A DNA stretch of 64,000 bases from Poecilobothrus nobilitatus (GCA_947095535.1 OX352772.1:148040068-148104067); one strand, 5' to 3'; counted from the first letter of the stretch, positions 46,678 through 59,839 are shown. Notes: generated by a model not told the origin, from the letters alone. Made by a program: numbers and translations.

Positions 46678-48369
46678 TTTAATATTCAATAGTCAGTCAA
46701 TATTATTTTAAAAATAAAATATTACATAAATATAAATATAAATTGTACATGCATATGCTGTTAAATACCGATAAATTATACATATATATTTTAAAAATTC
46801 TTTAATATACACAATAAACGAAGAAATGACATATATTTTGATAGTTAAATTTTGCGTTAAAATCGGTTATTAAAGTATAGGTGGGTATTGCAGGCTTTAC
46901 TTTACTTAAGCTGACAAGTCCGGTTTTTCAAACAAAGATCTTCTGGTTTGGCCCGGGTTGGCGATGACGTCATTAAGGCGATCAAATAGGCCTTCAAATT
47001 TTCTTTTACATTTTGATTTTTTTATCAAATCTCGTGAAGTTATATTGAAGACATTTTATACTTATATTTTAAAATGCGTTTAACAAAGAAATTTTACTTA
47101 TTTAAATTAATATTACATAAAAATATTGGGGATTCTGCAGCGAGTTTCGTTAGGAATCACCTACTATCAAAGGCGTATTTTTGATGTCTTTGGAAGATTC
47201 TACTTAGGAGAAAAAATTAAAAGTTCGAAAATTTCGTAATACCTACAGTTTTTCACTAAATAAGAATATATGTATTTTGAATATACTTTAATAGTTGTGG
47301 TTTAAAATATCGTTAAATTTATACGAATTTTTGTACCAAATTGTCTTCAAAAAATACCGAATTATTATGTTATTTTATACTACTAATATCTCATAAACAA
47401 TTACTATAAATATCTCATAAACAAATTGAAATATAACAAGAATTTAAACTCATTGTAGTTCCTTCCAACTTTCTTTCTTGCGACAATGTATTAAAAATTG
47501 AAAAAGGGCGATGTATTAAATATGAATTATTTACTACGACGATGAAGGGCAACACGTAGTAAATAATAACACAACAGTTGGAATAGTTATAATTTCAGTA
47601 TAAATAATAAAAAAATTCGTATAAACTTATTTTAGTATAAATAATAATAGGAATAGCTATAATTTAAATAAAAGGTTTCTAAAGGCAGTTTGTGCAACTG
47701 TAATATCCTGACAACCTTTCTGCAAAGCTTGGATTCTTGCTTATCATAAAACAAAATTTCTTGGAAATATAATGTAAATATCATTATACAATATAAACAT
47801 TAATAAGGAATTTTAGTGTTAAAAATTACAAATGTTTTTCAAATACAACAGATAACTTTATAATTTTTTAATTTCGTTATAATACTTTTGTTTCCAAAAA
47901 CAGTAGTCAATTATGTAACACTTTTTTAAATACCAAAAACCAAAAATATGTAGGGTACCATACTTTTTCAAAAACCAAAAACACAAAAATATGTAGGGTT
48001 GGCCACTAAATCCCAAATACAAAATCCCAAAATTCAAGATCGCAAAATTCAAAATTCAAAAATTTTAAAATTCCAGTAGAAGTAGACGAACTCATATTCA
48101 TCCAGTTAAAATTTTTATATTATATGGCAATGCATTTTTCAAAAATTATTTCCTCATTTTCAGATACTCAATGATATTTTTTGTAAATATATAAGAAACA
48201 ACAGTATTATCGCTAATATTTTCAAATCTCTCATATTTATGCTGGTTTTCACATGTTGGAAGCCTAATCCTTAATCCTCTCAGGACTTTAGTATAGGACT
48301 GTTGCAATAGTTACATTTTCTTTCCAGATTATTCATTCATCAATAATGAGGCTGTACTAAATTCTAATA

Positions 48370-48770
48370 GCTAGATAAGGTTTACTCTAATAGCATGTCT
48401 TTTGCGTTGACTGCTATACGATAGCTTACTTTGAGTGAAGTCAGAAGTGCAAATTTATTATTAGTTTTAAAAGTTGCTTTCATATTTTTTGTTAATGCTG
48501 AAATGTTTAGTAAAAGTTTAAAAAAACTAAGAGATTTATTTTTATTTTCACTAGATTTGCTGACAAAATTTCTTCGTAATTTGGCTTAAAACATGGAACT
48601 ATTTTATAGAACTTTGTTGCATAAAATACATTGAGGACGCGATGAGATCTTATCTCCACAATATGTGAAGCGGATTAACAGATACTCTTATTGTAGTTTC
48701 TTCGTTTCTTCTTTGATAGAAAAAATAGTTTTTCCCACTTCAATTTCCGTTTCAGTTACTGTTTTGTCGT
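48370..48770 (-). pseudogene. hAT/ZBED-type gene relic
   Basis: Inside the segment unique to unit B. Minus-strand reading across stops gives RFTYCGDKISSRPQCILCNK, then AKLRRNFVSKSSENKNKSLS, FFKLLL, KMATFKTNNK-like sequence and SLKVSYRIAVNAKDML. The pattern RPQC-x2-C, KLxRH-like, KxxxFF, ASYxxAxxIAKxxK is that of the BED-finger proteins related to hAT transposases (ZBED5/FAM200-like). The His pair of the BED finger is degenerate and there are several stops, so it is dead. Only the N-terminal part is present. Confidence 0.6.
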
Positions 48771-48925
48771 TGTTTTAGTATACGTCTATCTTCATTGAGA
48801 ACTCGTAGTTGATCCAATTTTTCTTTAAGATTTTAAAGATTTCTTTCGTTGCTTTTTAAAGATTTTCGTTTTTAACCAATGATCCTTTTCTAAAATATTA
48901 GGTATGTAGGAATTAATATTAAAAA

Positions 48926-49470
48926 ATTACTTCACTCAATTGAGGTAATAGTAAATATAATAAGTAATAAATAACTTACCTTATAATTCCAATATGTTAA
49001 ACAATTATTAGGAGAGATTTTAAAGCTGATTACAAAATCAGGGTATGTTTAGCAATGCTTTATTTATTATTTATAATTATAATTACTAAGTACTATTTTA
49101 TTACAATTTGCAATTATTTTCAATTTAACTTTAATTTTAATTTAATTTAGAAACATTGTGTTTACAGCACAAAAGAGGAGACGATTTTTCAAAATAATTA
49201 ATAACAAAAAATTGTAATTCAAAAATTACTTCACTCAATTGAGGTAATAGTACATATAATAAGTATTAAATAACTTACCTTATAATTCCAATATGTTTAA
49301 CAATTATTAGGAGAAATTTTAAAGCTGATTACAAAATCAGGATATGTTTAGCAGTGCTTTATTTATTATTTATAATTATAATTACTAAATACTATTTTAT
49401 TATAATTTGCAATTATTTTCAATTTAACTTTTCTTTTCAACACAAAAAAAGAGACTTTTTTTTCAAAATA
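48926..49470. repeat. Internal ~300-bp tandem repeat in unit B
   Basis: Same two-copy repeat as 45474-46020, copies starting 48926 and 49226. Confidence 0.85.
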
Positions 49471-49605
49471 ATTGAAATAAAAAATTGAATACCAAACATG
49501 GTTATTATTGTAATAAAATATAAAAATAAAACATTGTAGTATAGGTAAGCCGATTAATCAACGGCTTAGTGAAATTAATGATTCACCAAAATCAAGCTTA
49601 TAGTC

Positions 49606-51187
49606 AACGAGGAAGAATACATTTGCCTTTGCCAACTCTTAAATACCCGTACGAACCGTTAGTATGTTCACAACCTGTCACTCTGCTTACAATATTATTT
49701 TTTTAATATTTTAGTATTTTAAAATAGCTTGAGTGAATTTTATTATTTCTAGAACTATGGGTTGTACATATATTCAAACTATATGTTTATATGTACATTC
49801 TTCAAAAGCAGATTCTAACCTTCCACATAACGATTATCAATCCAAAACTTTTCCAAATATTCTATATTACCATTTAATACTAAGCGGTAAATGTATATTA
49901 AATTTACTTAGTACAAAATAGTAAATATAATTTTAAATATTATATTATATTATATATAAATATTCCATTGACAGAATTATTTCTTATAAGTACAGTAAAA
50001 TACATATATGTATGTAAATACGGCGCTATATAATATACATCTATACTCTTATCATTCATTCACTAGTGACATATACGATATGTAAATAAACATGATATTA
50101 TATAAGTATGAATGTATAACAATATCATATAAATAAAAATTCTTCAAGCAACCGTTATGTTGTTTATTTATTTACATTTTTTTGTACTACGCATTATATC
50201 TTCAACAATTTCAAATTATCGAGTAAAACAAAATGCAAAAAAATTCGTTAAAGAAATTTGTTCGAAAATTTGGAAAAATCAAGTAATACTTTCGTCAATT
50301 ATAAAGTAACCCTATATTATTAAAAAATGTTGTTAACAGAAATAAAATTATAATGTTGAAGCTTTAATTTTTGTGTATTACTTCAAAAAAATTTTAACAG
50401 GTGTTCAAGTTACAGGTGTTTAAAAATAGGAAATTTTCAGTTTTTGACCCCTTACAGCTCCTAAACGGGGAGTGATACAAAAAAAATTTCTGAAATGACT
50501 CATACTTATTTTCAAAGATCTAACTTCTGTCAAAATTTCAAGTTTTCAACTTAAAGCGTTTAGAAGATAGAAGGGTCAAAGGATTTTGCAAAATTTGAGT
50601 TTCACATAACGGTAAATTAAGACACCGTATGCCACAAATATATATTTATTGTATATATATTTTTAAAGCTAATGAAAGTAGTAATCGTTTGGCGTTTTCA
50701 AAATGAAGATTTACTTTATACAACTTGTGCTATAACAATTTAAATATAGAGCTTTTTTGAACTTTTGGGGAACTATGGCTCCGTAACGGGGGCTACAAAA
50801 AAAAGTTATTAAAAATAAAATTAATATTTTTGTGACATCTATCAGCAGTTAGAATTTCATAGCTCTATTTCAAAAAAAAAAAATGTGGGGATCTAAAAGT
50901 TAGGTGTTAGAGAGCTACCCGAAGTTTTGGTCGGAACTCAACCAAAAAAACTAGGGAACCTACAAATTGCTCCTAGAATATTTTGTGTAAATTTCAGGAT
51001 TCTAGCTTTCTTAGTTTTTGAGTTAGCGTGCTGACGGACGGACGGACGGACGGACATGGCTCAAAAGTCTTAGAATTTTTTTCTGATCCGATCCATACCT
51101 TTGAAGGTATATCTAGCTCCCTTATTTCGAGGTGTTACAAACGGAGGAGTAATTTTATTATACCCGACCCTATCGTACGGGTATAAA
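49606..51187 (-). mobile_element. DINE-1/HINE-like non-autonomous element, copy 2
   Basis: Inverted subterminal repeats ATACCCGTACGA (left) and TCGTACGGGTAT (right, ~51172-51184). A variable GACG tandem run lies at 51032-51055. The whole 1.58 kb matches 58240-59797. Left of the first subterminal repeat is a decayed hairpin (ATTTGCCTTTGCCAACT). Subterminal inverted repeats, a central short tandem repeat and a terminal hairpin are the described layout of DINE-1/HINE (helentron-derived) elements; the assignment is inference. It has no coding capacity. Confidence 0.6.
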
Positions 51188-52640
51188 AATGAATAATAAA
51201 TGACTTAGTATATAATCTTAGACTATAATCCTCATTGGAGTGGCAAGGAGAAAAAAAAAGTATAGGCAAAAACTAGAGAAGAAAAAATTTTGATTTTTAA
51301 ATTTATTTTTTTTTACCTCTTTTTCCACTATTTTTTTTCAACATTTTTTTAGTTCAATAAGTTTTGATTAAATTATTGTTTTAACACTTTAGGCGTTTAA
51401 CGTTTTTTGTTACAACACCGATAACCGTAAGAAGTTTATCAAAGGTTTTGGAATTTTTACATATTGTAATATATCTTGACTTGTTCACAAATTTATTTCC
51501 ATAGCTGTGAATTAAACATTACCAAAACAACTTTAGAAATTGTATAACATAAAATTGCTGACCTAACATTTTGTATGATCACACTTACAATTGCAAACAT
51601 TTGTTTATTTTGTATCATACAATATCAGGTACATTTACTTTCATATATTGTATTTAATAAAGAAGATCAAATTACATCTTTCGCTTGGATTTTTAAACGT
51701 TATAATATTTGTATTCAATTGAAATAATATTGTAGAACGATAATAGGTCAATATATTGTATTGCATTTTTGTCCCAAATAAAATTCCATATAACAAAGCA
51801 ATAAATTGATCTAATTTGGTAAAATCCAAATTAGTATATAAGGAGCAATTTTTGAAAATAAAAATCAGATATATCCATATCACAAAACTAAATAATTTAT
51901 TATGTTATACTATTTATTTTGTGCAAACCAGCAATTCACTTTGTAGGAACATGCAAATAAATAGCTATATAATCTATTATTCTATTATTGGCATGCCGTG
52001 CCTTTATAATACGGAAAAGTAGGCAATTAGCTTTGCCAGGTGATAGGCGCATTCTTCATGCCGTTAAAATATATGAAGAAACTTTTTGCATTCAAAATTT
52101 GGTGAGCATCTAAATATGCACATATCTTTTCGATCAGAAAGTATTAGAGAATATAAAACATATATATATATTTCTGACAGAAAGACAAAACTTATTACAA
52201 TATCTTTAACACAGACGCAAGTGAAAATTGTGCCATATACAGAGTTGTATGATTTCAAGTACCAGTGCAGTAGAATTACGTAGAGGTTCGTTGTTCTTTT
52301 TTATTTCAGCAATTTGCTTTTATATTATAGCAGTTCCAGATGCTCAAACTTTACATTCAATTTTATTTTCAATTTTTTGTGAGCGAATTCGTATCGCTAA
52401 TAATCTTCTTGGGACAGCAAGGAAGCTCTGCATATATCGAATGTTTTTTCTTGTCATACTCAGGGGAACAAAAAATTAATAAAACAAAAACAATAAAAAC
52501 ATTAATCCATCTTCTGAGAATGAACTACTTGCCTGACTGGGAAGCAGTTATTGTCGCACCACCCAGAATATCCAATCAACAACAAAACCAGATTTCAGCC
52601 AGGGTCCCAAAGAAGCACCTGTCATAGTGCTCCAAAGCTA
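51188..52640. other. AT-rich, no supported gene
   Basis: Becomes less AT-rich after ~52020, with short uninformative frames. The 5' boundary of the LINE that follows is probably between 52640 and 52700. Confidence 0.35.
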
Positions 52641-52696
52641 TGAGCTCCATCCGTTTTCAAAAAGCTGTAGATCCGCTTTCAAAAAGCCATAGCAAA

Positions 52697-55111
52697 AGGC
52701 TAGGTTTATATTGGGCTAGATAGCTCTAAAGGGTCTTAACAACTTTTTTAGAACATTTGATTGGTCATTCTCCTTCCGTAATAAGAATGTTAACTTTGCT
52801 GCAAATGCGATTAGTGAAACTATTTTACTTGGAGTGAGGTTATTTATTCCTCATTCCATGAAATCTGTTAAGAGGAGGCCCAAATCTTGGTTTAATCGCA
52901 TTTGCAAAGAAGCCATTTTTAGAAAAGAGGAGGCTTTTAAACTGTATCAAAACAATAGATCGGAGGCTCACAGGGCCAACTATATAGTGGTCAGAAACCG
53001 ATGCAAGAGAGTTATCAACAAGCAAAAATTCTTGTTCAACCAAGGGTTGAAACGTAAGGTCATCCACATGCCAAAGAATAGCAAATCCTTTTGGACATTT
53101 GCTAAAAGTCTAAAAGAAGACGTTAGAGGGTCTTCTTTTCCACCACTTGTTGATAATAATAGCAAAACAGTATCAGATTCTAGAGAGAAAGCGAACTTAT
53201 TTGGCAAGCAGTTCGCTTCTAATTCGACACTGCCACAGTCAGCTCAGATGCCACCTTCTGTTCCCCGAGTTGGCTGCCCCTTTGGAAAAATTTACTTTAG
53301 GACGCGGGCGGTGATGAAAATCTTGAAAAATCTTGATACAAATAAGTCAGCCGGTCCAGATGGTATAACCACCATGGTGCTTAAAAGTACCTACTCCAGT
53401 ATTTCAAAACCTCTGCGCAACCTTTTCTACCTCTCCTTCACTTCGGGTATTCATCCTACCCAATGGAAGGTTGCACATGTTTTCCCAATTCCCAAAAAAG
53501 GTAATAAAAGCGATCCCTTCAACTACCGCCCTATTGCTATAACTTCGGTCCTCTCCAAAGTAATGGAGAAAATTGTGAACCAAAAGCTTCTGAAATACCT
53601 GGATCACAAAGGTCTGCTTCATGATCGTCAATACGGGTTCAGAGCCCGTCGTTCAACCAGTGATCTCATGACTTACCTTTGTGAGAAGCTAAGCATTAGC
53701 CTTCATCATTCTGGTGAATCTGATGTTGTGGCTCTTGATATTTCTAAGGCTTTCGATCGAATTTGGCACGATGCTCTATTGGCAAAATGCAAAGCAATAG
53801 GTCTAGGTAGGGTCTTTCTAAAATGGATTGGAGATTTCCTTTGGAATCGTACGATTCGTGTACTGGTCGATGAATATTCATCTGAAAAATTCAAAATAAA
53901 TGCTGGTGTCCCTCAAGGATCAGTTTTATCCCCCACTCTTTTCTTAATATTTATTAATGACCTACTTTCTTTAACCTCCAATCCGATCCATAGTTTCGCA
54001 GACGACAGCACCCTTGTAGCTTCCTATGAATTTCACAGCCGCTGTAACACTAATCACCAGAGTAATATAACAGCAAAAAATTTCACTATTAGTGAGCTAA
54101 ATAACGATTTAGCCAAAATTCAAAAATGGTTGACTTCCCCCAGAGTTGATTTCAACACGAAAAAAACCCAATGCTGTCTGATCTCGCGAAAAATTGCCAC
54201 TACTATTCCCAACCTATTATTCCAGGGAGAGGTTTTGCAGCATTCAACAGATTTAAACATGTTGGTTATCGAGTTAAACCAAAAATTGACTTGGTCAAAT
54301 CACATTTTTGGTATAGCTAAGGATGCAGGTAAATGTTTGGGTTTTTTGTATCGCTGCAAAACTTACTTTTCTGCATCTGATCTTCTCAATATCTACAAAA
54401 CGTACATTCGGCCGAAAATGGAGTATAATGCACACATTTGGGCCGCAGGCCCTCAAACAGCGCTGGGTTACCTAGATAATGTGCAAAACAGAGCTATTCG
54501 TCTTATCAACGACCCCAGTGTAACTTCAATGCTCACTCCACTCAGTCATCGTCGCACAGTTGGGTCACTGACCTTGTTTTATAGATATCTCGTAGGGATT
54601 AACACCTGCTCGAATGAATTAAAACAGTTAATGCCTCCGCTCAAAGTTTTCCAGCGAGAAACAAGGCGGGCAGCAGAAGCTCATCCCTACCATGTAGAGA
54701 TTTCAAGATGGCGAAATACAGCTTATGGAAATTCGTTTGCAGCACGTCCAGCCTGTGGAACCATATACCATCGCATGTGTTCCCTAAAGTTGGTAATTCT
54801 TATGTGTACGATTTACTTAAGTTTAAGAAGAACATCAACATCTTTCTTCAAAATGTCCCTGAAAATTTTCCTACCTATCCCCCATAATCCAAATTTCCCA
54901 ATTCTAATTTTCCCAATTATCCTTCCCACATCTCTATCCCCAAAACCAAACTGTACATTCGTATTAAAGGCTCCATCCTAAAGTTTGGTTTTAAAAGGGG
55001 GTTGGTTTTGGTTGTTTAAAGTCCAACACTACCCTGAGGAAGCACGTGCAGTTCCTCTTGGTGACTTTCGAGTTTTCCACCAACTCTCGTAAAAAAAAAA
55101 AAAAAAAAAAA
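52697..55111 (+). mobile_element. 5'-truncated LINE with long RT frame
   Basis: A non-LTR retrotransposon fragment holding the endonuclease-RT linker, RT and C-terminus, a short 3' UTR and a 21-nt A tail (55091-55111). The endonuclease and ORF1 are absent. Its GC content is clearly higher than the surroundings and the RT has no stops, so insertion is probably recent. A second member of the family is at 63508-64000 on the minus strand. Confidence 0.85.
52750..54887 (+). pseudogene. LINE reverse transcriptase, nearly intact, one frameshift
   Basis: The frame is open upstream to ~52700 (FDWSFSFRNKNVNFAANAIS), so the GTG at 52834 is not a real start; the protein is simply truncated. RT motifs in order: KSAGPDGITTMVLKS, PIPKKGNKSDPFNYRPIAIT, YGFRARRSTSDL, motif A DVVALDISKAFDRIWH, motif B NAGVPQGSVLSPTLFLIFIN, motif C HSFADDSTL, and thumb TWSNHIFGIAKDAG, YIRPKMEYNAHIW, NVQNRAIRLIND. 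All catalytic Asp are present. Near 54744-54750 a frameshift occurs: the proper C-terminus (SSLWNHIPSHVFPKVGNSY, then KFKKNINIFL) continues in another frame to TAA at 54885-54887, whereas the first frame runs on to 54981 as nonsense. The clade within the Jockey/CR1/R1-like LINEs is not resolved. Confidence 0.85.
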
Positions 55112-55969
55112 TGAAGCCAAAGGTGTTATTCATAATAGGGATCCAAAAGATAAAAAGAAATATAGTGATGTTGCGAGAGTGTGTGAATTACAGGACTCAG
55201 GAAAAGATTCCTCCTCGCACAATTGGCCTACTGCTTGTCCAGAGAGACCTATGGTGCTGAGGATAAATTTACTCATCAGTTCGAACACTTTAGCATCTGA
55301 AAGATGATTTATGTATTAAATTGTCAACGAAAAATATATAGAATATAGGAAAGTTTCCAGTAATTTGTTGCTAAAGGTTGAGGCGAAGCTTTCCAACATG
55401 ATAAATGAACATATCCTGGGAGCTGCGCGAGGTTCACTTCAGTGCTTTGATTTCTCCAAGATTTGCCAAGATTGGAGAATCCAAAATGGACCTAATTCCA
55501 GCTTGATAAATCGAAAGGAGACCTTAAGCCTGTCTTTGGTTGCCTAGGATTGATATAGGTAGAGATAAGCTCCTCAAGTGCCTTTGGACGCAATTGATGG
55601 GTGGTTTTCCGTGCTTCTCATGTGCTTCCGTGCTTCACTGTTTCAAACCACTGAAATTGATTATTATGGTACAATATTGGTGAAGGATAAGCGAATTCGC
55701 ACATTTTGAGAAGACAAAGTTTATATGGCAGTCTTCATATGGTTTGTTACGAAGACAACTCGTTTCCAGACATTATCCGATTTAAAGTCAGAAAGTTTCC
55801 TCACATGTTTAAACATGTGAGGGAGCACAGCATTATCGTAAAGGGAACACAGCATATATTTGAAGTGAAAATGCTTATAAAGACTAAAATATTGTACTCT
55901 GAAAGAAATATCGTGGAAATTTATATCAATCAGGTCTTCAAACTTCGGGGGATTATGAGAAACCTCGGT
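55112..55969 (+). other. Degenerate sequence, possibly more of the BEL/Pao relic
   Basis: Less AT-rich than the surroundings, with short frames (e.g. 55706-56065, which merges into the integrase relic at its end). A 12-bp palindrome, TCACATGTTTAAACATGTGA, lies at ~55799-55819. No domain recognised before ~55970. Confidence 0.4.
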
Positions 55970-56430
55970 GAAGTCGTTGAAAACTCAGCTCATGCGAAGC
56001 ATTCGATATGTTCCTTTGAAGCGCTTAATACAATTTTAATCCAAATCGAAAAAATATTAAATTGAAATCCTTTAACTGTTCTGTGTGACAAATTGCACCC
56101 TTCCTAAGCTGTCCCACTTTCTCTGCGGAGGGGCAATCCGGAATCCGGTTGAACCGTAATTACTCGGGGTACCAGCCAATAGACAATCAAGTTGGAAGAG
56201 GGTCACTCAAACGCTTCAATAATTTTGGAAGCAATTTTCGGTGGGATATCTGAATACTTTGCAACAATGCGTCAAGAGGAAACAAGAAGGGCCTAATTTG
56301 AAAATAGACGACGTAGTGTTGATAATGGATTAAAATGTTCCATCCACTCAATGGTTGATGGGAATCATCTAAAAAGTCATACCAGAATCAGATGGGCTCA
56401 TTCATGTATTAAAGACATAATTAAAAAATT
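55970..56430 (+). pseudogene. BEL/Pao integrase C-terminus and DUF5641-like relic
   Basis: Reading across stops: SFEALNTILIQIEKILN, stop, NPLTVL matches the integrase end of BEL/Pao pol, as in the TFEEL..ACLNSRP region of the element at 4.75-5.27 kb. A frameshift later, SSWKRVTQTLQ, stop, FWKQFSVGYLNTLQQ, NLKIDDVVLIMD, stop, NVPSTQWLMGII is the DUF5641-like domain. At least four in-frame stops make this an old relic. No LTR was identified beside it. Confidence 0.72.
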
Positions 56431-58239
56431 GTATCATAACTAGCGGTTTTTCAAAAGTTTGTAAATTACCGATAGACCGATACTTTACATACTCCATTCA
56501 CACTCACAAGTATAATTTTCATTAAAATAATTTTACTTATTATATTGAGTTGATTCATTCACAGTTATTATTAGTTATTACCATTCAATCAATCTCATTC
56601 ACAAGTATCACACCTAAAATTAATCATCACTTTTACCCTAACAATTCTTATTCCTTCAACCTAGCCAAACTTTCGTTGTTATATAAAATTCCGCTGTTTA
56701 AAAAAAAATTACTAAGTTCCAATCATATAATACAATCAATTGAAATTCATGCCACCCTACTTATTTTTGTACTATTAATACTGTAGTATTTTATTCATTC
56801 ACTTGCGTGACTCTAATCAAGTTTTGCATTCATTGTTTTAAAAGCCGTGTCCTTTCAAGCGGCCGGAATGTTCAAGTGTTTATATATTTTTTTTATTACT
56901 TGCAGTCGATCAATTTCTTAATGTTGTTGATGTAACCTAAAAATATAAACAAAGGACTTTTGTAGCATAATCAACTTAATTTATTTATCAATATCTGTCA
57001 TTTTATTCGTCAGCCATTGGCCTGTCTCAGGAACGCATCTTGATTAGAAATATTTTAAAATCTTTTTAAAATTCTTATCAAAATCAGAATTCTGCTAAAT
57101 CTTCAAAATCACAAAAAAATTAAAGTGAATTCTTTCTTTTAAGTTATTTGGAAGTATCAAGATATCTAATTAAAATGACTCTTTTCTTAATTAGCTGATT
57201 TTAACTAATTTATTATAACAATTATAATATTACAGAAAGTAAGATTCAATTAAAATTAATGCAATTAACTTTCTGTAATCCCTCTATGTCATGAACAATG
57301 ACTTATTAACGCTTTATACCAAAAAAAAAAAAATGTAGTATAGAAAATTAGAGCTTTTTAATGCATTATTTTTTCATTCGTTCAGATAAAGTACTAGTGA
57401 GAGGTACAAGATTAAATAATAAATGGAAAAACTGAAATACAAAATATATATTAATTTTTTTTTGTTAAATTTAATAATGTAATTTAGATTTCAAAATAAC
57501 TTAAGATTTAACTTAAGAATAACAAGAACCTAACAGTAAAAATATGTAAAATATTTTTTGTTTAAATTTATAACTATATCTCAAAAGTAAAAATATGTAA
57601 ATTATTTTCTATGTTAAAAAAATAACAATTTTGAAATCAGAAAAGTGGTTAGGCCTTCAGAAACTTTAGCTACAACTCGAGGACGTAAATATATTTTTTT
57701 TAAATTGGCATTAATCATTTTTTTTTAATGAAATTTAATTTTTTATTTTTCGATTTTTTTTTTTTTTTACGCCAAAGATAGATTTTACTTCATTACTTTA
57801 AATAAATAGATTTTACTTCATTATCATTATTTAAGTTAAAGTTTGGTTTTATTTTTTATTAATTGCTGGATTAATATCAACAAATATTTTTTGTCATCAG
57901 CTCTCTCTCTTTAGTAGGACTATAATCTAATACTATATAGTAAATAATATAAATTTAAATTAGGTACAATTTTTTCCATATAATTTATTTTCAGTTTTTC
58001 CTTTTTAAATATAATGTACGTATTAACAATAGATTTTTCTTTAAATGAATAGATAATAGAATTTAACAGATTTTGTTTTTAAATATAAAACTTTTAACAT
58101 TTATTAATTTCAGAAAAATTGAGAATTCAAATTTAACAAACAATAATACTAATTAACTGTTGTGTAAAAATAATAATATTGAATAAATTATGTTGATTTT
58201 ATGTGGTCCGTATGCTGTCTATAATTAAAAAATTAAGTA
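56431..58239. other. AT-rich non-coding
   Basis: No gene. A small inverted repeat (TTACAGAAAGT ... ACTTTCTGTAA) lies at ~57231-57280. Confidence 0.4.
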
Positions 58240-59797
58240 AACGAGGAAGAATACAGTTGACTTTGTCAACTCTTAGATACCCGTACGAACCGTTAGTATG
58301 TTCACAGCCTGTCACTTTGCTTACAATATTATTTTTTTAATATTTTAGTATTTTAAAATAATTTGGGTAAATTTTATAATTTCTAGAATTATGGGTTGTA
58401 CATATATTCAAACTATATGTTTATACATTCTTCAAAAGCAGATTCTAACCTTCCACATAACGATTATCAATCAAAAACTTTTTCAGATATTCTATAGTAC
58501 CATTTAATACTAAGCGGTAAATGTATATTAAATTTACTTAGTACAAAATAATAAATATAATTTTAAATATTATATTATATTATATTTAAATATTCCATTG
58601 ACAGAATAATTTCTTATAAGTACAATAAAATACATATATGTATGTAAATACGGCGCTATATAATATACATCTATACTCTTATCATTCATTCACTAGTGAC
58701 ATATACGATATGTAAATAAACATGATATTATATAAGTATGTATATATATCAATATCATATAAATAAAAATTCTTCAAGCAACCGTTATGTTGTTTATTTA
58801 TTTACATTTTTTTGTACTACGCATTATATCCTCAACAATTTCAAATTATCGAGTAAAACAAAATGGAAAAAATTCGTTAAAGAAATTTGTTAGAAAATTT
58901 GAAAAAATCAAGTAACACTTTCGTCAATTATAAAGTAACTCTATATTATTAAAAAAAGTTGTTAACAGAAATAAAATTATAATGTTGAAGCTTTAATTTT
59001 TGTGTATTACTTCAAAAAAATTTTAACAGGTGTTCAAGTTACAGGTGTTTAAAAATAGGAAATTTTCAGTTTTTGACCCCTTACAGCTCCTAAACGGGGA
59101 GTGATACAAAAAAAATTTCTGAAATGACTTTTCAAAGATCTAACTTCTATCAAAATTTCAAGTTTCCAACTTTAACCGTTTAGAAGATAGAAGGGTGAAA
59201 GAATTTTGAAAAATTTGAGTTTCGCATAACGGTAAATTAAGACACCGTATGCCACAAATATATATTTATTGTATATATACTTTTAAAGCTAATGAAAGTA
59301 GTAAACGTTTGGCGTTTTCAAAATGAAGATATAGCTTATACAACTTGTGCTATAACAATTTAAATATAGAGCTTTTTTGAACCTTTGGGGAACTGTAGCT
59401 CCGTAACGGGTGGGGCTACAAAAAAAAGTTATTAAAAATAAAATTAATATTTTTGTGAGATCTATCAGCAGTTAAAATTGCATGCCTCTATTTCAAAAAA
59501 AAATGTGGGGATCTAAAAGTTAGGTGTTCAAGAGCTACCTTAAGGTTTGGTCCAAACTCAACCAAAAAAAATAGGGAACCTACAAATTACTAAATATTTT
59601 GTGTAAATTTCAAGATTCTAGCTTTCTTAGTTTTTGAGTTAGCGTGCTGACGGACGGACGGACATGGCTCAAAAGTCTTAGAATTTTTTCCTGATCCGAT
59701 CCATACCTTTGAAGGTATATCTAGCTCGCTTATTTCGAGGTGTTACAAACGGAGGAGTAATTTTATTATACCCGATCCTATCGTACGGGTATAAAAA
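58240..59797 (-). mobile_element. DINE-1/HINE-like non-autonomous element, copy 3
   Basis: Left end holds a perfect hairpin AGTTGACTTTGTCAACT (58255-58271), then the subterminal repeat ATACCCGTACGA (58277-58288). The right subterminal repeat is TCGTACGGGTAT (59781-59792). The GACG tandem run (59648-59663) is shorter than in copy 2, i.e. variable copy number. If helentron-like, the hairpin marks the 3' end, so the element runs on the minus strand. It diverges visibly from copy 2, so it is an independent insertion. Confidence 0.6.
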
Positions 59798-59839
59798 GTG
59801 GTGAATTTATAGGCGCTGGACCATTATTCATTAAAAATC

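Larger units (their letters stand above)
46696..50128. repeat. Direct duplication, unit B (3.43 kb)
   Basis: Second copy of the 44135-46677 unit, separated from it by 18 nt and carrying ~890 bp more (48032-48925). Confidence 0.92.

Noticed and set aside
52834..54981. A complete 715-aa gene starting at GTG
   Set aside because: The frame is open and shows LINE linker sequence upstream of the GTG, and the last ~75 codons are past a frameshift; it is a truncated LINE RT.
56550..56786. 78-aa and similar short frames throughout the AT-rich gaps
   Set aside because: Low-complexity Ile/Phe/Asn/Tyr/Lys-rich translations with no motif, expected by chance in this base composition.
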